Positions 31,228 to 42,286 of a stretch of DNA of 64,000 nt are shown here, in pieces. Position 1 is the stretch's first letter. Every line of letters begins with the position of its first letter. The stretch is taken from positions 133,211,358 to 133,275,357 of the forward strand of contig CM065816.1 in assembly GCA_033398695.1 (NCBI GenBank), read 5' to 3'. The notes under the pieces were generated by a model. That model saw only the letters and a program-made list of their open reading frames with translations. It ran no database searches and was not told where the DNA came from. The translations under genes and the position numbers were made by a program. Origin of the DNA: Orobanche coerulescens (lineage: Eukaryota > Streptophyta > Magnoliopsida > Lamiales > Orobanchaceae).

Positions 31228-34200
31228 ATGGCTAGTCAATCTTCTTCCCCTGTTCTGAAGAAATCCTCCAACATCATTGATGGCCGGATCTTCTCCAAAC
31301 CTGTCATCATCGAGCGTATTCTCTCGGAAACCAACGACTCAGAATCGATGGAGTATATCATTACTCGTCTTGAACAACAAGGTCTCTATCGCTTCGGGAG
31401 CAAGACCGCCGAAAAATACGACGCCCATCTGGTTGAGGAATTCTACCTTAATGCCGCCGTCCGTTTTCTGTCACTGGCCCAGGGAGGTCATGTTGCTGAC
31501 ATCACTGCAACAGTCCAGGGAGTGGAAATCTGCATCAATCGCGATCTCCTCCAGAGAATCTACAGGCTGCCCACCGATGGCCTGACCATGGACCAACTTG
31601 AGACGTTCGGGTCTCAAGAGCTTATTACTAAGTTTTATGGACTATTTACAGGGTCCAAAGTGGTTGATATGGTGACAACTACTTGTCACAAGAAAAATTT
31701 TCTCCTTCATTTTGTCTATCTTCATGACTTTTGCTCCAGGATCATTGAAAACCGAACCGGTGCGTTCGAGATGTGCACGAACTTAAGCTTCAGGATGATG
31801 GTAGCTATTTTGACCTGTGAAAAGGTCAATTGGTGCCAAATCATTCTGAAACGTCTTCAAGAAGAGGTGTGCAAACCTGCCACCCAAAATAAATCCTTTG
31901 GTTTAATGCTGAACTACATCCTGACGAAGTGCGGACTGATGCAATCCGCCGATGCAAAGAAAAATAGCTCGAGGATATACTTAGGAGGTGTCAAACCCAC
32001 TGCGTATAACTAGAGCACCATGTATTGCAACCACCCGAGAACCAGGCACATGCCTATTTCTGCCAACCCAAGAGATGAAACCGTGAAGGTCCCAGAAATG
32101 GAGTCTTCAAAGAAGCGAAAGCGATCTCACAGCAAGAAACACTCTGCTGGTGAGAAGTCCAAGAAAAGACTCAGGAGGCTCTGAAAAATCAAAGCCAAGC
32201 ACTCCAAGGATGTCTCGCCCGTGGCGCAACCCACTGATGAAGAACCCCAGGGCCCAACCCCTGTGGAAGAGGTGTCTCTCTTGCATCGGACGGTAGATCC
32301 CGAGCCTTTGGCGGCTACGACGGATATAGAGACATCGCCAACGCTCAAGACTTTAGCGAGTGGTGCCCATTCGGAGCCAAAAGCTACTTCTCCTCTGCGG
32401 GATCCCACACCCGTACAGGATCCAATTTCCTTCAGGGCACCATCCCCTGCAAGGAGTCCATCTTCCGTACAGGATCCCATACCTGTACAGGAATCCCTCT
32501 AAACAGCGTCTCCAGACGTTATTTGAAGTCCCTCCCTTGACTCGATCATAAATCAAACACTTCTTTCGGTTCAAATTGAACACGCGTACGAAAGATTCCT
32601 GCAATGGAAAGGCTATAGGCTAGCTCCGTACGATACACTGTACAACTGGAGCGAATGGAGCCACGAAGAGAGATTCGTCTCCGAAGTAGCAGACTCAACT
32701 GAAATTGAGGCCCTGCTTCGATGGGACAACGCCTCTTGCAAGGATCTCATCGAAAGCCACCTGCTGCACAAATCTGACGCCAGGAGGAAAGGAAAGAAGA
32801 AGTCAGAGGATTCTCCCATTAATCCAAAAGATGACGACGATCATGACTCAAACGACGACGACGACGCTTTACAAGCAGGTCTGAGAATGAGTCGTGAAGA
32901 GGCTGAAGCTCGAGACGCCTCTCCACCCAGAAATGACGAAGGGCCTTCTACCCAAGCCAATCCCCATTCGCCACAGCCCGAGAACATTCCCGACCAAGAG
33001 GAATCAGTCCCTCCAGTCGAGGAACTTCAAGAAGTTTTGGAACAGGCACCCGAGCCTGCTGCGCCCAAAGAAGCTATTCCTGCAATCCAACCGGAGGATT
33101 CAGTCCCTCCTGCATCCATGATTGCTGAAGAGTCTTCGCAACAGGAAGCTTCTCCACCAACTATCGCCGAACCACAGGAAGCTGCTCCCGCCCCTTCAAC
33201 AATGGAATCCGAGGACGGTACCGAACCTGAGGATGTCCAACTTACTTCACGTCCATCCGTGAATGTAAGAAGGTTGAACGGCGCTGCAGACTTCGCCCAA
33301 CCAGACTCTCCGATCTCCGCCGCACGAAAAGAGCGCTTGCGAGCTCTTGGCCTTCAGACTGTATTTATCCAAGATGCAGTAAACGATCTATCTTCCGTTG
33401 AAAAGGCACTGAATTGGATGCACACCTCTGCCGTCGAAGAAATGACCACTCTTCAACACGAAGTATCTCGAGTTGTCGACGCATTCATTCTTTTGCCAGA
33501 AGTTTTCAAGCAAGCCTTGAAGATCATGGAAGAGAAGCAGGAGCAACTGCTGAAGGAAGAAGCTACAAAGACAAGGATATCTGAAGCCAAGACCGCTTGT
33601 GCAATGATTGAGAACAGCTCTCAACTGCGTGCTCACGACAAATGCATTCAAGAAATGTCGCAGACTCTTTCCTCCCTTGTTGAAAGAATGACCAGCATCG
33701 AGACCAAACAGGACGCTGCTCTTGAAATCCTGCAAAGTCTTGATGAAGCCAAAAAGGGGGAAGAGGCACGAGAAGCTGCAAGGAGAATAAGGCTGCAACA
33801 AGAAAGGGAATTTGAGGTCGGTCGAAAGATCACTGCCGAATTGAACAAGCTAGCACCTCCATCCCAAAGTTTTAAAATTTCAGGCTCCAGACCGGAATTC
33901 CATGATCCTAATATCCCTTGGCAAACTCTTATTCAGAGACCTTCGGAAATTCGTCACGACCAACCGCAACCCAACCGCGAAGTGAAGCACTGGAGGAAGA
34001 ATGAACCGATGAGATATTTTGTCGACTCATCGGGAATCCGCCATCTTCAAAAATTATAAAACGTTAGCGCAAGCGGCAGATAAGTTTACGAAGATGCTAG
34101 AAGAAGGTAAACTCCCTCTCCAAATCGAAATGAAATCCAAACATAGAAGAGGAGATCGGGTCACCCATCCAGAAGATTGGATACTTGCCTTTGATCGATC

Positions 34201-34315
34201 ATATGAAGGAAGAGCGATTTACCAGGATCGAGGCAATGATTCTCTTCAAAACTGGTGGCGCGGTACCGAGAACGAACCCGGAAAAAGACCATGGAGGCAT
34301 GCGGATTATAGATGA
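31228..34315 (+). pseudogene. Post-pol extra gene of A2 (about 1,000 codons), several breaks
   Basis: Start ATG at 31228 (MASQSSSP). Residues 1-260 form a globular domain (VEEFYLNAAVRFLSLAQGG, GVEICINRDLLQRIYRLP, KVNWCQIILKRLQEEV) resembling the 'putative plant transposon protein' family (PF20167, recalled). A Lys/Arg-rich linker, a Trp/Tyr-rich module (near 32580-32790), a run of Asp (near 32830-32870), Pro/Glu repeats, a coiled coil (about 33340-33850) and a conserved C-terminus (VKHWRKNE, GRAIYQDRGNDSLQNW) follow. One frame covers 31228-34059 except stops at 32011 (TAG; CAG in A3), 32182, 32500 and 32521 (TGA; CGA in A3). A small shift near 34020 moves the C-terminus to another frame, ending at 34315. 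No signal peptide or membrane helix is visible, so I do not call it envelope. Confidence 0.75.
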
Positions 34316-34801
34316 GAAGATGAAATCTATGTATTTTTTTGTAATTTCTATTCGAAACAGCAAACTTTGTACTCAATCATTTTGAATATCAATAAAAACC
34401 GTTTGTTTGTCTTGAAAGATTACAACTCGTAATCTACTGCGTTTATGTATGATTACTTAAAATTGTTTGATAGGAATCTCAAGTTAGATAAACTTGATTG
34501 AAAAATAAGCTGTACGAACTAGTCTACGAACAGTTCATAGTTTCAGTTGTAAACTTAGAATACAGTGTAAGATTGTGCCTGCGCGCCAATCATAGGCTTA
34601 AGTTGTAAACTGTATCGAACTTGCCTGCGAGCAGTTCATTATTGTAGACTAAGTCACTAAGTCAGACCTTTTGACGAAAGACCAAGAAATCTGCCAGAAG
34701 TCATCAAAGAAGAATGCTTCATAAAGAAGGTTTTGGCATCATCAAGAAGACTCGAAGAGTTAAGTAAGTTAGTCTTGGCAAATTGTCAAAAAGGGGGAAA
34801 T
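34316..34801 (+). other. 3' untranslated region of the extra gene and PPT of A2
   Basis: AATAAA at 34391-34396 lies about 76 bp after the extra-gene stop and is a candidate polyadenylation signal. Short repeats (GTACGAACTAGTCTACGAACAGTTC and a related GAACTTGCCTGCGAGCAGTTC) occur near 34514 and 34617. The polypurine tract AAAAAGGGGGAAAT (34788-34801) abuts the LTR. Confidence 0.7.
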
Positions 34802-35936
34802 TGTTGGGAAAACAAAGACCCTGTATCGAAACAGCCGGGATACTCGAATCCCTGTATCGAATGTCATAAAGAAGGTTTTGACATATATGCCAAATACAGT
34901 AAAGGAAACTGTATCGAGGCTTTAAGGCTTTATCCTGTATCGAAGACCTGCCTCGAATAAGCATAAGTGAAGCTCACAAGACAGAAGAAGACTTGTAAAA
35001 GACCAAGTATGGAAACTGTCTCGATGCTCAAAATACGCTTATCTTCCATACGATTCACAAAAAGACAAGAAGGAACACAAGTCAAGTCCGTTGAACAAAG
35101 AAGTATTTAAATACTCAAGGATAAAGTATTTAAATACCGATCTTGAATCTTGAGAATCCGTGAAATCCGGATCATGTCATATTCCCGTTGAAGGAAATCT
35201 TATTCAAACGGATACATCTCAACGGATACTTTCTACAGAGACTATATATATCCTATGAAGACATTGAAGATCAGTTACCCAAGTAACCTAACTCTCAAAG
35301 CTATCAAAGTTATCATCTGAGCAAACATATCTCCAAAGCATACTGCAATTAAGAACAAAAGAGATATACAGTGCTCAACACCAAGAACAACCATCATCAC
35401 TCAAGAACTTCATATTCAAAGTCACTGTTCTTACCTGGTCACCTACCTTTTACCTCTGTGTAAAAACCGAGCTCTGTATGAACTCAACAAGTTATTCTGA
35501 CCTGTGTGGGACGAATAAGGACGAAGCTTTGGAACTGTGTGTGAAGAAGCTAGTCAAGAAGAAAGCTTTAACCAATCTGTGTGAACGGTTGAAAGTGACA
35601 TTCTTTGTATCAATCTGTGTGAACGATACAAGGATAGGTTTGTTTATAATTACGTAGTTGTGTACTCAGAATTATAATAAACTTTACTCTGTGTGGAGGA
35701 CCAGTGGACGTAGAGGGGTTTACCTCGAACCACTTTAATTACTGTGTTATTTACCTTCAGCTTTTACTGTTTTAAATTACTGTGATATATTAAGTATACA
35801 CCAAACACTTAGTTGCTGTATCCACATCAACCTACTGTATCCAAGACTTCCGCTACGCACTCGGATTTAGAATCCGTACAGTTTGTTGTTTAAACCATTT
35901 TTCCAAACTGTATCCAGTATACTTAAGTGGCCAACA
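34802..35936 (+). repeat. LTR shared by A2 (3') and A3 (5'), 1135 bp
   Basis: Ends are TGTTGGG and CCAACA. It has a PPT immediately left and a primer site immediately right, so it serves both elements. The motif CTGTATCGA occurs four times in the first 140 bp. A TATATATA box lies near 35243. AATCTGTGTGAACGRT is repeated near 35574 and 35610. It differs from the LTR at 45847 mainly at CAG/CTG sites. Confidence 0.92.
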
Positions 35937-36048
35937 AGTGGTATCGGAGCGGTTGATTCTAAAAAGAATCAGTCGTATTTCTTTTTAACCGAATCAGATT
36001 CAAATCACTTATTTTCAAAACAGTCTCTTTCATTCCTATATTATCAGT
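35937..36048 (+). other. Primer-binding site and leader of A3
   Basis: AGTGGTATCGGAGCGGTTGA follows the LTR end directly and is identical to that of A1. The short leader runs to the gag ATG at 36049. Confidence 0.85.
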
Positions 36049-37904
36049 ATGGATACTTCTATGATTAACAAAGTCCCTATGTTCTCTATTAACGAATTTG
36101 ACGACTGGAGAATTAGAATGGAAGCTCATCTTGCAGCAATGCACGAAGAGATGATTTTTGTTATACAGGATGGTCCGATCAAGATCATGAAGGTCAATCC
36201 AGCCGCAAGGATTGAGGGCCAAGCCCATGCTGAAATGCTCGAGAAAGAACGCGAGACATGGACAACAGATGAAAGGAAGCGAGCCAATCTCGACAACGTG
36301 GCTAAGAACGCGTTATTTGTCACTCTTGACAAAGGCACGTTCTCAAAGGTAAAGAGCTGCAAAAAAGCTAAAGAAATCTGGGATAAACTCAAGTTAATTT
36401 GTGAGGGAACTGAGCTCTCAAAAGAAAACAAGATTTCAAAACTTACTCAGCAATTTGAATCTTTTGAAATGAAACCAACGGAAACACTTGAGGAACTTGA
36501 CCTCAGATTTACTGGCATTGTTGGTGAACTTGAAGCGTTGGGCAAGATTTACACCCAAAAGGAGAAGAACTTAAAAATTTTCAGATCTCTCCCAGCCCGA
36601 TGGGACACTAAGACCACAGCTATGCGTGTATCCTGTAATCTTAATGAAATATTCACTTTTGATCTCTTCTCTGACCTTAAAGCTTTTGAGTATGACATTG
36701 ACAGAAGAGAGAAAGTCAAGAATCTCCTTCAAAGGTCACACTCTCGGCTTGTATCGAACCGTCGACACGGATGCCTAGCTCGTCGAAGCTTGGTCACAAG
36801 AATGCTTGTGATGGCAACGACATCCCGTCCCAAGATGAAATGGCGCTTCTAATGCATAAATTCAAAAAGTTCATTAAACACTGGAAAGACTCCTACGTGC
36901 CCAAACTCGTCAACAAGGTAAATCCGAAACATCATCTGGTGATGCTAACCTGTGCTATAATCACAGGAAACCGTGCCATTATGCAAACAAATGTCCTCAT
37001 CCCAAAGTCCAAAGATTGCCCGAGGCCGAGCAACAAGAGAGAGATGAAAGAAGACGTGCTTGGAAAGACAAGCTCAAGGCCCCGATTGGAGAATCGAAGC
37101 CTCCCCACACCATCCAAATCAGCGAATGTCTTCAGTGGTCATCAAAGTGATTCATCAGACGATGAGTTCGATGATAAAGCATACATGTGCTTTATGGCCA
37201 AAGATGTTCCAGAAGGTGAAGACAGCGACGATGAGGTAAGTTCAACCTCAGCTATTCCATCTAATGCATCTCATACTTTCGAAAATATGATGAATGAATT
37301 TAAAAACATTCAAAAGGCCCATGAGACTCTAAAAACTGAGAATATACAGCTTCAATTAACAAATCTAGAGCTGAAAGATGAAAATGACTTGCTGAAAATA
37401 AACTATGAAAATATGTCTATTGATTGTGAAACCAGCAAAGTCGATTTTGAAAAACTCATGGAGAGCAATCATCAACTTACTCATGAACTAAATGAGGTTA
37501 AAACCCACAATGAGAGCAAGACAAATGATTTGGTTCTACTACAAACCAAAATCACAACTCTCGAGAAGCGAGAAACTGAACTTGAGACCATTCTGAAGTC
37601 TTTTGAAAAATCGTCCAAAAGAATGGAAGAAATTCTAAGCACTGGGCAACATGCTCATGATAAAAGTGGCTTAGGATACAGCTCATGGTCGAACAAAGGA
37701 AAAACTAGTACTGTGTTCGTCAAGAGTGTGGAACAAATTCCAGAATCGGAAGATACTCCTAGTCCCATAAAGGAACCTGCATCCGAGAAAACCGAAGGTC
37801 GCAATTCCGCCCCACAACTCTACTATTCGAGACAGTGGAACCAACAACCACTCGAAGGCGTAATCTACAAAGATGCTCCACAAGCATATCATCAAAGCCG
37901 ATAG
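36049..37904 (+). pseudogene. gag: gag of A3
   Basis: The capsid domain is uninterrupted from 36049 to about 36720 (FDDWRIRMEAHLAAM, IWDKLKLICEGTELS, FEMKPTETLEELDLRF). Near 36720 the frame shifts, and a second frame runs 36771-37904. The zinc knuckle near 36950-37005 reads CYN(H)RKP(C)HYANKC in a third frame, with the second Cys replaced by His. The coiled-coil C-terminus (37260-37620) ends EEILSTGQHAHDKSGLGYS, a SIRE-type signature. With the A1 copy it shows what the ancestral gag looked like, but it is not translatable as one chain here. Confidence 0.82.
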
Positions 37905-38334
37905 TCATTCGTAAAGAAAGCGGTATCCAACCACCAAAGGCCCGCATGCCAGCACCCTCGCATAAATGGCGCCTGGCACCGGATACAGAGCCCCGTTATC
38001 CCTCAAGACACAGATGCCGGTTCGGTATCAACAACGGCATTGGGAATCCAACCGGAGACCCGTAAGACAAGTCGTTAGGCCTAAGAAAATGGCTCCACCT
38101 CCTAGACGGCACTCAGATCGAATAATAATAATAATAACCCCGAATTTTACATGCATAGTAATTATCATGATTATAACAACTACGGATATGCCCCCGTAGA
38201 TATCGCAATCTTGTCAGAGTACATCCTACAAGAAACCAATTCTTTGTCAGAAAGTTTGGGTACCTAAAGGAACTAACATATATGGACCCAAAATCAAAGG
38301 GGACCTAAATCTACCTAATTTCTTTGTTACAGGA

Positions 38335-38607
38335 CATTCTAGAGGAGGATACCGGTACTTCGATAGTGGATGCTCTCGCCACATGACCGGAGATAGGAGC
38401 AAGCTATCTCGATTTTGTAGAAGGTCGCGGTCCAAAAGTTCGCTTGGTGATAAGTCTAAAGGAAGAACAAGAGGGAAAGGAAACCTACTTGTCGGGAAAT
38501 TCAAGGTCACCGATGTTGCATATGTTGAAGGCTTACAGTATAATCTACTTAGTATTAGCCGATTACGTGATAAACAGTTCTCGGTGAAGTTCTATATAGA
38601 TCGGTAG
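38335..38607 (+). pseudogene. Aspartic protease of A3, DSG intact
   Basis: The retropepsin start RYFDSGCSRHMTG is seen near 38350-38392, with the catalytic Asp-Ser-Gly present (unlike A1). A frame change near 38405 disrupts the middle. GKGNLLVGKFKVTDVAYVEG and LLSISRLRDKQFSVKF follow, to a stop at 38605-38607. The 37905-38334 stretch before it is gag-to-protease linker in broken frames. Confidence 0.75.
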
Positions 38608-38619
38608 AGTCAAGAACAC

Positions 38620-39960
38620 CCAAACCAAGGAAGTTGTGCTTACAGAAGCGGATCGTAATATGTACATTGCCGATCGAAGCCTATGAGCTCCTCAATTCCA
38701 TGTTTTGTTGCCAAAGGCACTGCAGATCTTAGCCGGCTATGGCACAAGAGGATGTCTCACGTCAACTTCAAGACTATCAACAAGATTTCAAGACAGGTAT
38801 GGTTAGAGGTTTGCCGATGTGTCATTCAAGAAGGACAGCGTCTGCGGACCATGCCGAAAGGCAAGCAAATCAAGTCAACCCCGAAAAGCAAATCCTACCT
38901 TTCAACCCAAAGAGTGTTGGAAATGCTACACATGGATCTCTACGGTCCTGTAGACCAAGTAAGTTTGGGAGGTAAGAAATATTGCATGGTTGTTGTTGAT
39001 GATTATTCCGTATGCTTGGACGATCTTTCTTAGCAAGAAGAAGGAAACAACATCAAGGCGCCCGAGCTCCGAGGAAGTTGCAAAATGAAAAAGCGTCGAG
39101 TATCGTGTGCATTCGTTGACAGAGGTACCGAATTTACTAACCGCTTTATAGAGCAATCATTCGGAGAATGGAATACAAAGACGAATACTCACCGCCGTAC
39201 ACCTCAACAAAATGGTGTTGCCGAGCGAAAGAATAGGACGTTGAAAGAAGCAACAAGGACAATGATTGCCGCAAGCAAATTGCCACAGCGTTTCGGGTGA
39301 AGCAACTAATACAACGTGCTACACTCAAAACCGTAGATCGTCAACAAGCACCACAACAAAACAGCTTATGAGGTATGGAATAACAAAACTCCATTAGTTT
39401 CGTATTTTCACATTTTGCATGCAGTGTTATGTATTGAACAATGGGAAGGACCAACTTAGAACCTTTGATGAAAAATCAAATGAAGGAATATTCGTAGGAT
39501 ACTCCTCCATCGGAAAGCTTTAATCTTCAATAAAAGGAAGTCGACGATCGAGGAATCGATTCATGTAGTGTTCGACGAACCACACCATGACCCTACAGAG
39601 TAGATGATATCACTCAGACATTCACCATCTATCTATCTTGGATCCACCTACACCCATAGAACCCGTAGTTGATTTAGAAATCAACCCCGCACTGTAAGAA
39701 TCGATGTGGATGAAGCCGACGCATGTCAAGCCGAAGTGTACCACGAAACTTTCGATACAAGACGGGATCCCGAACTAGAACCCGACCGAAGATGGTTGAG
39801 AGATCACCCGCAAGAGCTGATCATTGGAAACATTAATGCCGGTGTTTCTACTCGTAGGAGAATACAGTACACAAGGAAATGTACTTTGTGCACAAGAAGA
39901 ATCTAATGTCAAGTCTCACAGCTTCGAATGGAAATCTCAATCCGAACTTAGGAGACTCAA
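38620..39960 (+). pseudogene. Integrase of A3, multiply frameshifted
   Basis: The pre-integrase His motif LWHKRMSHVNF (near 38738), HMDLYGPV (near 38932, first catalytic Asp), DRGTEFTNRF (second Asp, near 39118) and RTPQQNGVAERKNRTL (catalytic Glu, near 39195) are all visible, but in several frames. The C-terminal part (from about 39300) is frameshifted several times, down to the RDHPQELIIGN linker. All three catalytic residues can be read here, unlike A1 where the second is Glu. Confidence 0.78.
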
Positions 39961-41512
39961 TATGTGCACTATCGCCGTATTCTTAGCCCAAATCAACTGT
40001 TTCGACCATAGATGCTCTTAACAACTCTCATTGGATAACATCTATGGAAGAAGAGCTTAACGGTTTCGAAAGAAACAATGTATGGTATCTTGTACCCAAA
40101 CCGACACACCAATCGGTTATAGGAACCAAATGGGTATTTCGAAACAAAAAGGATCGAAATGGACTTATCATAAGGAACAAATCTAGACTAGTAGCACAAG
40201 GCTATTGTCAGGAAGAAGGAATCGACTATGATGAAACCTTCGCCCCTGTTGCGAGACTAGAAGCCATTAGGATATTTTTAGCCTTTGCCGCCCATAAGAG
40301 TCTTATCGTATACCAAATGGACGTCAAGAGTGCTTTCCTGAATGGAGATCTTGCAGAAGAAGTTTATGTTGAACAACCACCAGGGTTTGCCAACACAGAC
40401 GGTATCGATCTAGTTTACAGGCTAAGGAAAGCGCCAGACGGACTTAAACAAGCCCTAGAGCACGGTACGAAACCGTCCCAATATCTCACCAACAACGGAT
40501 TTGAGAAAGGTCATGGACAAAACCTTGTTCAAGATACATGAAGGTGATGACCTTCTAATGGTACAAATCTATGTCGATGATATTATTTTTGGTTCAACTA
40601 ACCTTGCTCTATGTCAAAGGTTCTCACATCTCATGCAAAGCAAATTTGAAATGAGTATGATGGGGGAACTTAGTTATTTCCTAGGTTTGCAGGTAAAGCA
40701 ATTGCCTACAGGTATATTCATCAACCAGGAGAAATACAGCAAGGAGCTTCTCAACAAATTTGGAATGAACACTTCCAAATCCTCGCCAACCCCCATGAGC
40801 ACTTCCGTGCAAATTAGTGCTGATGAAGCCGGAAAGCCGTTTGACCAATCACTCTACAGGAAGCTCATTGGTTCGCTCATGTACCTAACGGCTAGCAGCC
40901 CGATATCCAGCTTTGTTGGAGTGTGTGCGAGATACCGTGTTTCACCTAAGGAATCACACTTCAATACAACTAAACAAATCCTGAAGTACATTAAAGGAAC
41001 AATGATGCAGGACTGTGGTATCCTAAGGAAGGCGGATTCGATTTAGTTGGATACAATGACTGATCTCGGAGGTCGCAAGCTAGATAGGAAGAGTACAAGT
41101 GGAACTTGTCACTTTCTCGGACCTAGACTCGTTTCTTGGTTCAAGAAGAAGCAATTGGCTAACTCTCTTTCCACGGCCGAATCGTAGTACTATGTCATTG
41201 GTAGGCCGTATGCAGATCCTTTGGATGCAAAGAACAACTGCCGATTATGGAATCGATGATAGAGAGACTCCAATCATGTGTGATAGCACGAGTGCAATCG
41301 CAATCACGCACAATCCTGTTCTGCACTCGCGCACTAAGCATATCAACATAAAGCATCATTTTATCAGGAATCATGTCGAGAACAAGGATGTTCGCCTGGA
41401 AAAAGTCCATACAGACGTTCAGCTGGCCGACATCTTCACCAAGCCTCTCGACACAGCAAGATTCAACATGCTCAGACAAGAATTGAGAATACTACATCCA
41501 GACTCCCTGTAA
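39961..41512 (+). pseudogene. Reverse transcriptase and RNase H of A3, YVDD intact
   Basis: The RT frame is open 40044-40541, then shifts near 40470-40515 and is open 40501-41046. [13 protein letters not shown] and YVDDIIFGS (second Asp codon 40579-40581) are present; the expected [14 protein letters not shown] reads instead [12 protein letters not shown]. RNase H is broken near 41010-41220 and open again to LHPDSL at 41512. Most breaks coincide with CAG/CTG sites where A2 keeps the expected reading, so some may be assembly errors. Confidence 0.83.
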
Positions 41513-42286
41513 GTAATTTACTGTTTTTACTCAACAATTGAGGGGGAATGTCAGAAGACCCGTGAATACAGATTCAACATTAATTATCCGTACACTCGTA
41601 ATCATCAATACAAGATCAGAGCGAACGAAGGCATATGAATCCTACAAATGGTGTGTGCAATAATTAAGGGGGAATACTGTAGGACCCATGAATACAAAGA
41701 TTAATCCAAATATTGCTGTATGGAATTCAAAACCTATAAGTACCTTTTTAAGGGGGAACGCTGTATCGACGCGGAGAACATCACATGCTATAGGATTTCG
41801 ATTCAGTATATAATATAATATTATTTCCTTTTAAAATAATTTTTGTCCACGTGCCCTGTTTTTATGTCAAACGTCATGTTCATTAAATGCCTTACACGAC
41901 ATCTGGACAACTGAATCTCAAAAGCCGCGATGTTTTTAAATTGTTTATTATTTTTAAACCGCCATTTTAGGCATTTAGGGTATCAACCTATGTCAGAAGT
42001 GGGACCCGCTGTATTTTAAAACCTTTTATTGGATTAGCGTACCAGTTACACTCAATCTATCTTGACCGTTGATTTCAAAACCGGTTCCCATCCCTTAAAA
42101 TCTGACCATTCGTACTCTGCAAAACCCTATTTCGCCGCCCAAGTATAAAAGGATCAGATTCGCCATTAGAGACTCTTTACGCTTTCTGCAATTACAAGAG
42201 TTCTCAAGAAAACAGCCTACATATTTTCTGCATATTCACTGCGAAATTCGACTGTTTTCTTCCACCTTCGTTTTAAGAAAACATCA
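41513..42286 (+). promoter_or_regulatory. PPT-like tracts and extra-gene promoter of A3
   Basis: Same layout as A2: purine tracts near 41537, 41665 and 41748, a G-box CCACGTG at 41847-41853, and TATAAAAGG at 42144. The ATG is at 42287. Confidence 0.62.

Larger units (their letters stand above)
28352..35936 (+). mobile_element. Element A2: 5'-truncated SIRE-like Ty1-copia
   Basis: It begins abruptly within integrase and continues through RT, RNase H, the extra gene and a 3' LTR (34802-35936). Its 5' LTR, gag and protease are missing. It is close to A3 and more distant from A1. Its 3' LTR is also the 5' LTR of A3, so the two copies form a head-to-tail tandem. Confidence 0.88.

Noticed and set aside
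31228..34315. Calling the extra gene a retroviral-type envelope
   Set aside because: No signal peptide, no hydrophobic anchor and no furin-like site can be seen; it has a coiled coil and acidic/proline-rich regions instead.
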